Positions 27,866 through 36,789 of a stretch of DNA of 64,000 nucleotides are shown in pieces. The translations under genes were made by a program, and so were the position numbers. Source of the DNA: Verrucosispora sp. WMMD573 (GTDB lineage Bacteria > Actinomycetota > Actinomycetes > Mycobacteriales > Micromonosporaceae); assembly GCF_027497175.1 (NCBI RefSeq), contig NZ_CP114901.1, positions 1,426,001 to 1,490,000 of the forward strand, given 5' to 3'. Numbering within the stretch: position 1 is the first letter of the stretch; the number at the start of each line of letters is the position of its first letter. The notes below the pieces were generated by a model that did not search any database, had not been told where the DNA came from, and saw nothing but the letters and a program-made list of their open reading frames with translations.

Positions 27866-28531
27866 GTGCCGTTCGCCGACGCTACGCACGCCGCCAGTTC
27901 GGTACGCCGGGTCGCCACCGCTCTCGCGGGCACTTTGCTGACCACCAGCCTGTTCGCCTGTGCCGTCCCGGGCAGCCGTCCGACGGCCGAGTCGGACCGA
28001 GAGGCCGTGCCGCCCAACCCCCTGCCGTCGGTGGTCGAGGCCCGCTGTGCCGCCACGGCGACAGCACCGCCGGAGGTCGTGACGAGACCCGCCGACCCGT
28101 CCGGCGCGTCGACCGCGCCGACACCGCTGGGCACCGGACATCCGATGTCCGACGAACGGGTACGCGAGGAGATGCTCCGCCGTCAGCAGGCCGCCAACGA
28201 CGCCTTCCGGGAACGCGGCACGCTCGAACCCGATACGGCTGCCGGCGCTCGCGCCTGTGCCACCGAGGTGCTCAAGGGCCTGAATCTGATGACCGCCGGC
28301 GGCCGGGACGAGCCCGACGAGAAGGCGGTACGGCGGGCGGTGACCGCCACCGGCCTCACCGAAGTGGTCGTCAGGCCGCCCGGGCGACTCGATCTCGGCC
28401 CCGGCGACGGGCTGATCTTCGCGGGGTGGACCGGCCGGGCGTGCGTCTTCGGCAGCGTCCGCCAGGACGACATCGTGGTGGAGATCGGTACCCGGATCGC
28501 CGACGGTGGCTGTCTGCCCGCGCCGGGCTGA
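27866..28531 (+). CDS. Putative lipoprotein of unknown function
   Basis: A 221-residue protein with a charged N-terminus, hydrophobic stretch (VATALAGTLLTTSLFAC) and lipobox LFAC, so Cys32 is likely lipidated and the rest faces outward. The mature part starts with a Pro/Ser-rich linker and ends in a compact domain with a possible Cys pair (ARACATEV, RACVFG). I do not recognise the family. A TACGCT box ends seven bases before the GTG at 27866, so the gene is probably leaderless. Its stop abuts that of convergent ogt. Confidence 0.72.
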   Translation: MPFADATHAASSVRRVATALAGTLLTTSLFACAVPGSRPTAESDREAVPPNPLPSVVEARCAATATAPPEVVTRPADPSGASTAPTPLGTGHPMSDERVREEMLRRQQAANDAFRERGTLEPDTAAGARACATEVLKGLNLMTAGGRDEPDEKAVRRAVTATGLTEVVVRPPGRLDLGPGDGLIFAGWTGRACVFGSVRQDDIVVEIGTRIADGGCLPAPG

Positions 28532-29011
28532 TCAGGACCAGGCGCGTTGCAGGGCCACCCGGGCCTCCAACTCCAGCAGTTTGACCTTGCGGTCCAGGCC
28601 ACCGCCGAAACCGACAAGCTTCCCGCCCGCCCCGATGATGCGGTGACACGGCACGATCACCGGGATGGGGTTGCGGTTGCAGGCCACGCCGACCGCCCGG
28701 GCCGCTCCGGCGTCACCGACCCGCCGGGCCACCTCGCCGTAGGTCAGCGTCTCGCCGTACGGGATGCGGGTCATCTCCCGCCACACCGCCCGCTCGAAAG
28801 CGGAGCCGCGCGGCACGGTCACCGGCACCCCGAAGTCGGTCAACTCCCCGGCGAAGTACGCACGCAGTTCGGCCACCGCCCGTCGGGAGGTTTCGTCGGC
28901 CGGCTCGGTCGTCCCGTCACCGACCGGGCCGAAATGCGCCCCGCAGACGCCGTCCCCGTCGGTGGCCACGGAGAACTCCCCGATCGGTGAGTCGAGCACG
29001 GTCCAACGCAT
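28532..29011 (-). CDS. ogt: Methylated-DNA-[protein]-cysteine S-methyltransferase
   Basis: A 159-residue suicide repair protein that removes alkyl groups from O6-alkylguanine. The acceptor cysteine lies in IPVIVPCHRIIGAGG, and the helix-turn-helix segment is IPYGETLTYGEVARRVG with AVGVACNRNP. The N-terminal domain is short, as in Ogt rather than Ada. ATG at 29011 fits the family start (RWTVLDSPIGEF). Confidence 0.92.
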   Translation of the reverse strand: MRWTVLDSPIGEFSVATDGDGVCGAHFGPVGDGTTEPADETSRRAVAELRAYFAGELTDFGVPVTVPRGSAFERAVWREMTRIPYGETLTYGEVARRVGDAGAARAVGVACNRNPIPVIVPCHRIIGAGGKLVGFGGGLDRKVKLLELEARVALQRAWS

Positions 29012-29051
29012 CCCGCCATTGTCCCCTCATGAGCAGGGGCGGCAAAGGCGA

Positions 29052-29096
29052 GCGCCCGCCGGAGCGTCCCGGGTGTTCGGGAGCTCCGGCGGGCGC
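29052..29096. terminator. Hairpin terminator downstream of the subtilisin gene
   Basis: A 14-base-pair perfect stem (29052-29065 with 29083-29096), extended by an inner TCCC/GGGA pair, lies 18 bases after the leftward protease gene's stop. Confidence 0.75.
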
Positions 29097-29114
29097 CGGC
29101 CGTGCCGCTACGGA

Positions 29115-31154
29115 TCAGGCGGTGAAGACGAAGAATCTTTCGCCGTTGCCCAGCCCCAGGCCGGAAACCGACCACTGGATCGTCTTGTTCGAGATCAGCT
29201 GGCTGGTGCCGGACGACCCGGCGGAGACCGCCTGGTTGTCGCCCGCCCTGAGGAAGATCGTTCCGTCGATGTTGTAGTTGGCGAAGTCGAACGTCTCGTA
29301 GAGACCCCGTCCCGTGCTGCTGGCGACCAGCGGCTTGGTGCCCTTGCTCGCCGCGGTCACGTACCTGCCGTTGGCGTGGGCCCGGAGACCGAAGAAGCCG
29401 TCACCTGCGTTGATGACGTCGAATCTCGCCGCCTTGGTGACGGTCGTGCTGCTGGCGACCAGCGGCTTGGTGCTGCTGGCGGCCACCACGTACTTGCCGC
29501 TGGCCTTCGACCTGAGGCTGACGATCGGCGGCGCTGCGTCGATCGTGAACTTCTCGTTGGTGCCGATGGAGGTCTTGCTCGCCATCATCGACGAGCTGCC
29601 GGACGTGGATGCCGTGACGTACTTGCCGTTGATCTTGGACTTGAGGCTGACCGTGCCGTCGGTATGATTGACGATCGTGTACTTGGCCGACGTGACGATC
29701 GTCTTGTGGCTGGCGATGAGCGGCTTGGTGCCGTTGCTCGGCGCCACCACGTACAGTCCGTTGGCCCTGGAGCGCAGCGCGACCAGGCCGCTGCCGGCGT
29801 CGACGAAGTCGAACCGCTGCGCCGTGCCCATGCTCGTCGCGTTGTTCACCAGCGGCTTGGTGCTGCTGGCGGCGGTGACGAACTTGCCGTTGGAGCGGGC
29901 CTTGAAGCCGTGCGAGTAGCGGGTCGGCGTGACCGATCCGACGGTCAGCAGCCGGTCGATCGAACCCTTCGTGTCGTACACCCCGCCGGCGAGGCCGGTG
30001 GTGACGATCCGGTCCCGGACCTGCTTCGGCGTCCAGCCCGGGTTGGTGCTCAGCAGCAATGCCGCAGCCCCTGCCACGTGCGGAGCGGCCATCGAGGTGC
30101 CACTGAACACCGCGCTGCTGGTGTTGCTGTTGTGCCGCGCCGACACGATGCTCGCGCCGGGCGCGAAGACGTCGAGGCACTTGCCGTAGTTCGAGAACCA
30201 CGCCCGCATGTTGATCCGGTCCGTCGCGCCCACCGTGATCGCGTCCGGCACCCGGGCCGGTGACGCCTTGCAGGCGTCCATCCAGCTGTTGCCGGCCGCG
30301 ATCGAGTAGGTGATGCCGGACGCGATCGATCGGTTGACCGCCTCGTCGAGGGACGGGACGGCGACGACGTCACCGAGGCTCATGTTGGCCACGGCCGGCT
30401 TCTGCGCGTGCTCGGTCACCCAGTCGACCCCGGCGATCACCTGTTCGGTGGTGCCGAAACCGTCGCAGTCGAGCACCCGTACGCCGACCAGCTTCACGCC
30501 CTTGGCCACGCCGTACTTGGTGCCGCCGACGGTCCCGGCGACGTGCGTACCGTGGCCGTTGCAGTCCTGGGCGACCTCGTCGGAGTCGATGGCGTCGTAG
30601 CCGTGACTCGCCCGACCGCCGAAGTCCTGGTGGGCGATGTTGATTCCGGTGTCCAGGATGTACGCGGTCACCGAGCTGCCGGTGTTGGGGTACTTGTAGC
30701 TGCCGTTCAACTTCGGCGACGCCTGATCGATGCGGTCGAGGCCCCAGGACGGCGGGCTGCTCTGCGTGCCGCTGTTGGCCGACAGCCGCCGCACCTGCTC
30801 CACGTAGGCCACGTCGGGGTGGCTGGCCAACTTGTCCGCCTGCCGCTGGCTCATGGTGGCCGAGTAACCGTTGAGGGCGTGGCCGAACACCCGGCGGACC
30901 GACCCGCCGTTCGCGCCGGTGAGCGCCGGGGCGGCGGCCCGGACGGATCTGTTGGTCGCCCCCCGGTCCTTGAGGACGACGATGTAGCGGTCCGGCACGG
31001 CGCCGACGCCCCTGGTGCCGAGCACCTCGGCGCGGGGCTGGTCGGCCGGAGCGGCCATCGCGGCACCGCCGGTCGCGACGGTGAGCATGGACGAAGCGGT
31101 GGCAAGGGCGAGCCCCGCCGCCGCCGAGCGGCGCAATGCGCCACGGCGATTCAC
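29115..31154 (-). CDS. Secreted subtilisin-like S8 protease with beta-trefoil-like tail
   Basis: A 679-residue exported protease. A twin-arginine-like or Sec signal covers residues 1-35 (NRRGALRRSAAAGLALATA). An inhibitor I9 propeptide follows (about 55-122, RYIVVLKDRGATN). The S8 catalytic domain has D168 (LDTG), H201 (NGHGTHVAG), oxyanion N289 and S354 (SGTSMAAPH), so it should be active. From about residue 405, six ~40-residue repeats follow (LRSxANGxYVxAxSxxxKPLxA), like fascin or actin-crosslinking beta-trefoils that bind glycans. The GTG at 31154 has GGGGG upstream and gives a clean signal peptide; longer starts do not. Confidence 0.88.
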   Translation of the reverse strand: MNRRGALRRSAAAGLALATASSMLTVATGGAAMAAPADQPRAEVLGTRGVGAVPDRYIVVLKDRGATNRSVRAAAPALTGANGGSVRRVFGHALNGYSATMSQRQADKLASHPDVAYVEQVRRLSANSGTQSSPPSWGLDRIDQASPKLNGSYKYPNTGSSVTAYILDTGINIAHQDFGGRASHGYDAIDSDEVAQDCNGHGTHVAGTVGGTKYGVAKGVKLVGVRVLDCDGFGTTEQVIAGVDWVTEHAQKPAVANMSLGDVVAVPSLDEAVNRSIASGITYSIAAGNSWMDACKASPARVPDAITVGATDRINMRAWFSNYGKCLDVFAPGASIVSARHNSNTSSAVFSGTSMAAPHVAGAAALLLSTNPGWTPKQVRDRIVTTGLAGGVYDTKGSIDRLLTVGSVTPTRYSHGFKARSNGKFVTAASSTKPLVNNATSMGTAQRFDFVDAGSGLVALRSRANGLYVVAPSNGTKPLIASHKTIVTSAKYTIVNHTDGTVSLKSKINGKYVTASTSGSSSMMASKTSIGTNEKFTIDAAPPIVSLRSKASGKYVVAASSTKPLVASSTTVTKAARFDVINAGDGFFGLRAHANGRYVTAASKGTKPLVASSTGRGLYETFDFANYNIDGTIFLRAGDNQAVSAGSSGTSQLISNKTIQWSVSGLGLGNGERFFVFTA

Positions 31155-31382
31155 TGGATGTGCCCCCGTCGGTCGTCGACCAGGCCCGATGGGCGGTCGG
31201 ATCGATACTGGATCGTCCCGCCTCCAGCTGCGAAGCAGCGGGCTGATGGACGTGAACACATCATGGACGAACCTCGCTGGCACCGCGTCCACCGTTCGGT
31301 CGATACGTGAGCGTTTCGACGTACGGCCGTCGCCTCGGTACAGGCACAGTGGACATCGGACGCGATCGGCTCGCGTCGCTGG

Positions 31383-32843
31383 TCAGTCGCGGATGCCCTC
31401 GTCGCGGGCCCAGCGCAGCAGCTCCGCCTCGGCCGTGTCGCGGTCCAACGGTCCACGCTCCAGCCGCAGGTCCTTCAGGTGCTTCCAGGCCCGCCCCACC
31501 ACCGGCCCGGGTGGCACCCCCAGCAGCTCCATGATCGCGTTGCCGTCGAGGTCGGGCCGGACCCGGGCCAGATCCTCCTCGGCGGCGATCCGGGCGATCC
31601 GCTCCTCCAACGCGTCGTAGTCCGCCGCCAGCTGGGCCGCCTTCCGCCGGTTGCGGGTGGTGCAGTCCGAGCGGGTCAGCTTGTGCAGCCGGGGCAGCAG
31701 GTCACCGGCGTCGGTCACGTACCGGCGTACCGCCGAATCCGTCCACTCGCCCCGGCCGTACCCGTAGAAGCGCAGGTGCAGCGCGACCAACTCGGTCACC
31801 TTCGTCGTGACGTCCTTGGGGTAGCGCAGCGCCTTCATCCGCACCTTCGTCAGCCGGGCACCGACCACCTCGTGGTGGTGGAAGCTGACCCGCCCGTCCG
31901 GGCCGATCGCCTTCGTCGCCGGCTTACCCACGTCATGCATCAGCGCGGCCATCCGCAGGATGAAGTCCGGTCCGTCCTCCTCGTATGACACGGCGTTGCT
32001 GACCACCGTGAGCGTGTGCTCGTAGACGTCCTTGTGCTGGGCGTGCTCGTCGATCTCCAGCTTGAGCCCGGTCAACTCGGGCAGGAACCGCTCGGCCAGC
32101 CCGGTGTCGACAAGCAGCCGCAGGCCGGAGATCGGGTCCGCGCCGCAGAGCAGCTTGGTGAACTCGTCGCGGATCCGCTCGGCGGTGATCCGGTCCAGGT
32201 CGCTCGCCATCCTGGTCATCGCCGCCCGCACGTCCGGGTGGACCGCGAAGCGCAGCTGCGCGGCGAAGCGGGCGGCCCGCAGCATCCGCAGGGGGTCGTC
32301 GCCGAAAGACTCGGCGGGCGTGCCCGGAGTACGCACGATCTTCGCGGCCAGGTCGGTCAGGCCGCCGTACGGGTCGGTGAACCGGTGCTCGGGAACGCTC
32401 ACCGCCATCGCGTTGACGGTGAAGTCCCGCCGTCGCAGGTCCTCGACGAGACTGGTGCCGTAGGCGACCACCGGGTTGCGACTGACCTGGTCGTACGATT
32501 CGGCGCGGAAGGTGGTGATCTCCAGTCGCAGCCCGCCACGCTGGCAGCCGATGGTGCCGAACTCGCGGCCGGTCTCCCAGATCGCCTCGGCCCAGCCCCG
32601 CACGATGTCAAGCGTCTGATCCGGGTGCGCGTCGGTGCAGAAGTCGAGATCCTCACCGAGCCGGCCGAGCAGGGCGTCGCGTACCGAACCGCCCACGAGG
32701 TGCAGTTCGTGACCGGCGGCGGCGAACCGGCGACCCAACTCGTCGGCCACCGGGGAGACCCGGAGCAGTTCGGCGACGGCGTTGCGCTGCGCGGCGGTGA
32801 GATCGCGGCGGTCGGTGGCGTGGGATGCGGCGGTTTCGGACAT
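31383..32843 (-). CDS. CCA tRNA nucleotidyltransferase / polyA polymerase family
   Basis: A 486-residue class II nucleotidyltransferase that adds or repairs the 3' CCA of tRNA. The head has LVGGSVRDALLGRLGEDLDFCTDA (GGSxR and DxD metal ligands), then RRRDFTVNAMA and DPLRMLRAARFAAQLRF. An HD domain follows (HKDVYEHTLTV, ALMHDVGKP, FHHHEVVGARL). In actinobacteria this gene lies beside the origin next to mviN/murJ, as here. It is divergent from murJ. A TAGGCT box lies nine bases before the ATG, so any leader is very short. Confidence 0.9.
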   Translation of the reverse strand: MSETAASHATDRRDLTAAQRNAVAELLRVSPVADELGRRFAAAGHELHLVGGSVRDALLGRLGEDLDFCTDAHPDQTLDIVRGWAEAIWETGREFGTIGCQRGGLRLEITTFRAESYDQVSRNPVVAYGTSLVEDLRRRDFTVNAMAVSVPEHRFTDPYGGLTDLAAKIVRTPGTPAESFGDDPLRMLRAARFAAQLRFAVHPDVRAAMTRMASDLDRITAERIRDEFTKLLCGADPISGLRLLVDTGLAERFLPELTGLKLEIDEHAQHKDVYEHTLTVVSNAVSYEEDGPDFILRMAALMHDVGKPATKAIGPDGRVSFHHHEVVGARLTKVRMKALRYPKDVTTKVTELVALHLRFYGYGRGEWTDSAVRRYVTDAGDLLPRLHKLTRSDCTTRNRRKAAQLAADYDALEERIARIAAEEDLARVRPDLDGNAIMELLGVPPGPVVGRAWKHLKDLRLERGPLDRDTAEAELLRWARDEGIRD

Positions 32844-32968
32844 CGGATCCGCAGCCTATCGGTCCTGACCGGCATCGCCTCCGCCGGGCGCGGGTAACGG
32901 TCGAGGGTTGACTAAGGTCTGTGACGTGCGGGCCGGTGCCGGCTCCGGCGTACCCCTTGGAGGCACAG

Positions 32969-34714
32969 ATGAGCGGCGGGCTCTACCGCAGCGCGAACGC
33001 CCAGCAGGGCGGCGCGCCCGGCAGCCGGCCCGGTGACGGAGCCACGTTCATCTCCGCCGAGCCGCTCAACCAGCCGGCGGCCGAGGCGGTCGCGCCGCCC
33101 CAGGAGCAGATGGCGGAGAGCAGCGCCGCCGCCAACAGCGCGATCATGGCGATCGGCAGCCTGGTCAGTCGGGGTACCGGCTTCCTCCGCAACCTCATGA
33201 TCGGCGCGGCCCTCGGCAACCTGATCGGCAACGTCTTCACCACCGCCATGTTCCTGCCGCAGCAGGTGTACGAGTTCCTGCTCGGCGGCATCCTGACGAG
33301 CGTGCTCATCCCGGTGCTGGTCCGCCGGAGCAAGCTGGACTCCGACCGGGGCCAGGCGTACGCACAGCGGCTGTTGACCCTGGCGGTCGTCGCCCTCGCC
33401 GCGACCGTGCTCATCGCGGTGATCGCGGCACCGGTACTGACCAGCCTTTACGCAAGCGGCAAGGACGCCAACTACACCGGCCTGGTCACCAAGCTGTCGT
33501 ACCTGATGCTGCCAATGCTCTTCTTCACCGGCATCAGCGCGCTCATCGCAGCCATTCTGAACACCCGGGGCCACTTCGCGGCGCCGATGTGGGCGCCCAT
33601 CCTGAACAATCTGGTCGCCATCGCCACCTTCGGCACGTACATCGTCGTCTTCGGCGCCCAGGCCCGGCAGCCCGCCGACGTGGGACTGAACCAGGTCCTC
33701 CTGATCGGTGGGGGAACACTGCTCGGCGTCGCGGTGCAGGCCGCCGGTCTGCTGCCGGCACTACGCAAGGTCGGCTTCCGGTGGAAGCTGCGGTTCGACT
33801 TCCGGGAACTCGGGCTGCGTGAGCTGGCTCGACTCGGCGGCTGGATGTTCTGCTACGTGGCGGTCAACCAGCTCGGTCTCTTCGTGGTGGTCAACCTGCT
33901 CACCCGAGCGGCCGGCGACGACAACGCCGGCCTGCTGATCTACAACAACGTCTTCCTGCTGTTGATGATGGCGCACGGCATCATCGCTGTCTCGATCATC
34001 ACGGCGCTGATGCCCCGGATGAGTTCCACCGCGGCCGACGGCCGATTCCACGACTTCACAAGCGACCTGAGCCGGGGTACGCGAACCGTCAGCGCCGTGC
34101 TCGCCCCGATCGCTGTCTGCTACGCGGTGCTGGCCACCCCGATCTCGGTGGTGGTCTTCCGCTACGGCGCCTTCACCGCGGACAACGCGGTGGCCACGTC
34201 GACCGTGCTGCTGGTCGCCGCGATCGGGCTGGTCCCGTTCGCGATCAGTCAGTTGTTCACCTTCGCCTTCTACGCGCTGCCGGACACCCGGATGCCGGCA
34301 CTGATCAACATTCCGGTGGTGGCGCTGCGGGTCGGGGTGCAGATCGCGCTCTTCCTGGTCTTCTCGCCGAGCTTCACGGGAGCCGGGATGATGATCGGCA
34401 ACACGGTCTCCTACCTGGCCGCCGCCATCGCGTCGGCCTGGCTGCTGCGCCCCCGGGTCGGTCGGATCGGGCTGGGCGCGATCCTGCGGACCCTCGGCCG
34501 GGTGACCCTCGCCGCCATCGGTGCCGCGCTGGTCGGCCTACTGGTGGTGACCCTGCTCCCCGGCGGCGACACGCCGACCTGGCTGGCGGCGATGGTGCAG
34601 TTGGTGGTGGGTGGCGCGGTGATCGGCGGCACCTACCTCGGCCTGGCGACCGTGCTGCGGATCTCCGAGATCACCGAGGTGGTCGGCATGGTCCGCCGCC
34701 GCCTCGGCCGCTGA
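32969..34714 (+). CDS. murJ: Lipid II flippase MurJ
   Basis: A 581-residue protein with about fourteen membrane helices. It moves lipid II across the membrane for peptidoglycan synthesis. Conserved family stretches are SLVSRGTGFLRNLMIGAALG near residue 70, FLLGGILTSVLIPVLVR, and AHGIIAVSIITALMPRMS. The first ~60 residues are a disordered cytoplasmic tail. The ATG at 32969 follows TTGGAGG. Unlike mycobacterial MviN, the C-terminal pseudokinase is not fused; it is encoded separately by the next gene. A TAAGGT at 32912 could be its -10 box. Confidence 0.92.
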   Translation: MSGGLYRSANAQQGGAPGSRPGDGATFISAEPLNQPAAEAVAPPQEQMAESSAAANSAIMAIGSLVSRGTGFLRNLMIGAALGNLIGNVFTTAMFLPQQVYEFLLGGILTSVLIPVLVRRSKLDSDRGQAYAQRLLTLAVVALAATVLIAVIAAPVLTSLYASGKDANYTGLVTKLSYLMLPMLFFTGISALIAAILNTRGHFAAPMWAPILNNLVAIATFGTYIVVFGAQARQPADVGLNQVLLIGGGTLLGVAVQAAGLLPALRKVGFRWKLRFDFRELGLRELARLGGWMFCYVAVNQLGLFVVVNLLTRAAGDDNAGLLIYNNVFLLLMMAHGIIAVSIITALMPRMSSTAADGRFHDFTSDLSRGTRTVSAVLAPIAVCYAVLATPISVVVFRYGAFTADNAVATSTVLLVAAIGLVPFAISQLFTFAFYALPDTRMPALINIPVVALRVGVQIALFLVFSPSFTGAGMMIGNTVSYLAAAIASAWLLRPRVGRIGLGAILRTLGRVTLAAIGAALVGLLVVTLLPGGDTPTWLAAMVQLVVGGAVIGGTYLGLATVLRISEITEVVGMVRRRLGR

Positions 34715-35156
34715 ACCGCCACCCGAAGCGGCACGCACCCAGAGTCACTGCGGATCACCAGGCTGGGGATGTCCCTGTGGATAACTCCGCGCGCCGCCGC
34801 TCACCTGACGGATCGGCCTGTGGATAACCAACCGGACGGCCGAGCATGCCCGGCCGATCGACGGGAACCCGGCGTTGCCGAACCCACCGGTGCGACAGGT
34901 TCCGCCCCGGCCGGAGCCGATTGAGGTCAACCTCTAGATTGGCTGGTACAGGTACCAGCAACGTGGCCGACAACGGCGGTAACGGGACGAGTCCGCCGAC
35001 CGCTGACTTCGTCGTCACGGGACGGCGGGAAGATGACATGTCGGGGACCGGGCCATCCCGGGTAAGGTCGCACTCGACGGGTACGGCAGAAACCGGCGCG
35101 CGGCACCCTGCTGCGACCGGCCGGCCGGTACCAGACGAAGGCGGAGCGGGAAGCAG
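34715..35156. other. Intergenic region with two DnaA boxes
   Basis: This 442-base gap between murJ and the pseudokinase gene holds two perfect same-orientation DnaA boxes (34776-34784 and 34819-34827), 43 bases apart, and a probable promoter for the next gene. No open frame looks coding. Confidence 0.55.
34776..34827 (-). promoter_or_regulatory. Pair of DnaA boxes outside oriC
   Basis: Two perfect TTATCCACA sequences on the reverse strand at 34776-34784 and 34819-34827 stand about four helical turns apart. This is about 22.5 kb from oriC. They may titrate DnaA or couple wall-synthesis genes to initiation. Confidence 0.55.
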
Positions 35157-36755
35157 ATGCCCAGCAGCGCGGGTCCATCGATCGACACGATCACCGAGGG
35201 AGGACGGGTGACCCAGGTCGGCGAGGGTCAGGACGCGGACGAGACCACTCCGCCGGTCATGACCTTCGGTGCTCCGACGGCCGGTGAGATCCTCGCCGAA
35301 CGTTACGAACTGGTCGAGCACATCAACAACGACAGCGCGGGCCGCCTGGTCTGGCGTGGGGTCGACGTCGTGCTCCGCCGACCCGTCGCGGTCGTCATGC
35401 GCTACCCGGGTGGCGACTCCGCCACCGAGATGCTCCAGGCCGCCGTCGCCGCCAGCCGGGTCGTCCACCCCAACCTCGTCGGTGTGTACGACGCCATCGA
35501 CGAAGCCGAGCGGGCCTACGTGGTACGCGAGTGGGTCGACGGTCAGTCCCTGCGGGACCTGGTCGCGAGCGGGCCGTTGGACGCCGCCCGCGCGACAGCG
35601 GTCGGCAACTCCGTCGCCAGCGCCCTGGCGGCCGTCCACGCCACCGGCATGGTGCACGGTAACGTGCACCCGGGCACGGTGATGATCAGTGATGACGGCC
35701 GGGTGGTGCTCGCGGACGCCCGCACCGATGGTGACGACAGCCAGGAGAGCGACGTCCGGGCCGTCGGAGGCATCCTCTACTTCGCGATGACCGGCTACTG
35801 GCCGCACGCCGAGGCGCCGCTGCGTGGCGCCACCGCCGGGCATGGTCGGGCGGCCATTCCCGACGCGGTACGCGATGCGAACGGGGCCGTCGCGGCACCC
35901 CGTCAGGTCCGGGCCGGTGTGCCGGCCTACCTGGACGACCTGACCATGGATCTGCTCGACGCCGAGATCGCCCCACCCCCGTCGGACGTGCTGACGGCGG
36001 AGTTGGCCCGGCTCGACGTGCCCGACGACGACTACCTCGACAACAACGGCCCGCTGCGGTTCGCCGGCGAGACCGGCGAGGAGCCGTCACCGTTGGCCGC
36101 TGCCGGCGGGCGGAAGGTCGCCCTGGGCATCGCCGGGTTGCTTGCGGTTGCCCTGATCGGGCTGCTGATCGGGATCAGCACTCTCGGCGACCGCGACGGT
36201 GACCCGCAGACCAACCCGGTTGCGGCACCGACATCGAGCTCGCCGGTGAGCGAGGAGCCAGCAACGCCCACGGTCCGGAACCTGAAGATCAGCGACGCCC
36301 GGATCATCGACCCGGACAGCAACGACCGGACCGAGGTGCGCGACGCCGAGAAGGTCTTCGACGGCGATCAGGACGAGGGCTGGTCCACGGAGACCTACAA
36401 CCGCAGCAACTTCGGCAACCTCAAGCGGGGCATGGGCGTCTGGATCGACCTCGGCGCCGAGCGGACCGTCAAGTCGGTACAGGTCAACCTCTCCGACCGG
36501 GGTGCCTCGGCGGAGCTGCTCACCGGCACGACAAACGCTCCCTCGTCCAGCTCGGGCGACGACGAGGTCCTCACGGCGTACCTGAAGAACAAGATCGGGC
36601 AGCCCTTCGAGGAGCACGACGGCACCACGATGACCTTTGACGGCTTCGACGCCGACAAGAAGTACCGCTACCTGCTGTTCTGGATCACCGAGCTGCCGCC
36701 GAACGGAGGCGGCTTCAAGATCGGGGTGCAGGAGATCACGGTCCAGGGGTCATGA
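35157..36755 (+). CDS. Membrane pseudokinase, MviN C-terminal-like
   Basis: A 532-residue single-pass protein. Residues about 40-290 form a Ser/Thr kinase-like fold (GEILAERYELVEHINN, RPVAVVMRYPG, VREWVDGQSLRDLV). The HRD motif is replaced by HGNVHPGTVMI and DFG by ADA, so catalysis is unlikely. A membrane helix (VALGIAGLLAVALIGLLIGI) lies near residue 330. The outer part ends in a discoidin-like beta domain (VFDGDQDEGWSTETYNRSNFG, GVWIDLGAERTVKSVQVNL). In M. tuberculosis the equivalent pseudokinase is fused to MviN and, when phosphorylated, binds FhaA to restrain wall synthesis. Here it follows murJ and probably partners it. Confidence 0.85.
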   Translation: MPSSAGPSIDTITEGGRVTQVGEGQDADETTPPVMTFGAPTAGEILAERYELVEHINNDSAGRLVWRGVDVVLRRPVAVVMRYPGGDSATEMLQAAVAASRVVHPNLVGVYDAIDEAERAYVVREWVDGQSLRDLVASGPLDAARATAVGNSVASALAAVHATGMVHGNVHPGTVMISDDGRVVLADARTDGDDSQESDVRAVGGILYFAMTGYWPHAEAPLRGATAGHGRAAIPDAVRDANGAVAAPRQVRAGVPAYLDDLTMDLLDAEIAPPPSDVLTAELARLDVPDDDYLDNNGPLRFAGETGEEPSPLAAAGGRKVALGIAGLLAVALIGLLIGISTLGDRDGDPQTNPVAAPTSSSPVSEEPATPTVRNLKISDARIIDPDSNDRTEVRDAEKVFDGDQDEGWSTETYNRSNFGNLKRGMGVWIDLGAERTVKSVQVNLSDRGASAELLTGTTNAPSSSSGDDEVLTAYLKNKIGQPFEEHDGTTMTFDGFDADKKYRYLLFWITELPPNGGGFKIGVQEITVQGS

Positions 36756-36789
36756 GCGGTCGGCACGGCGTCAACCACCGGGTCGGGTG

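Noticed and set aside
26227..28134. 635-residue reverse frame opposite padR-ino1
   Set aside because: It spans several real genes and a terminator with no family motif.
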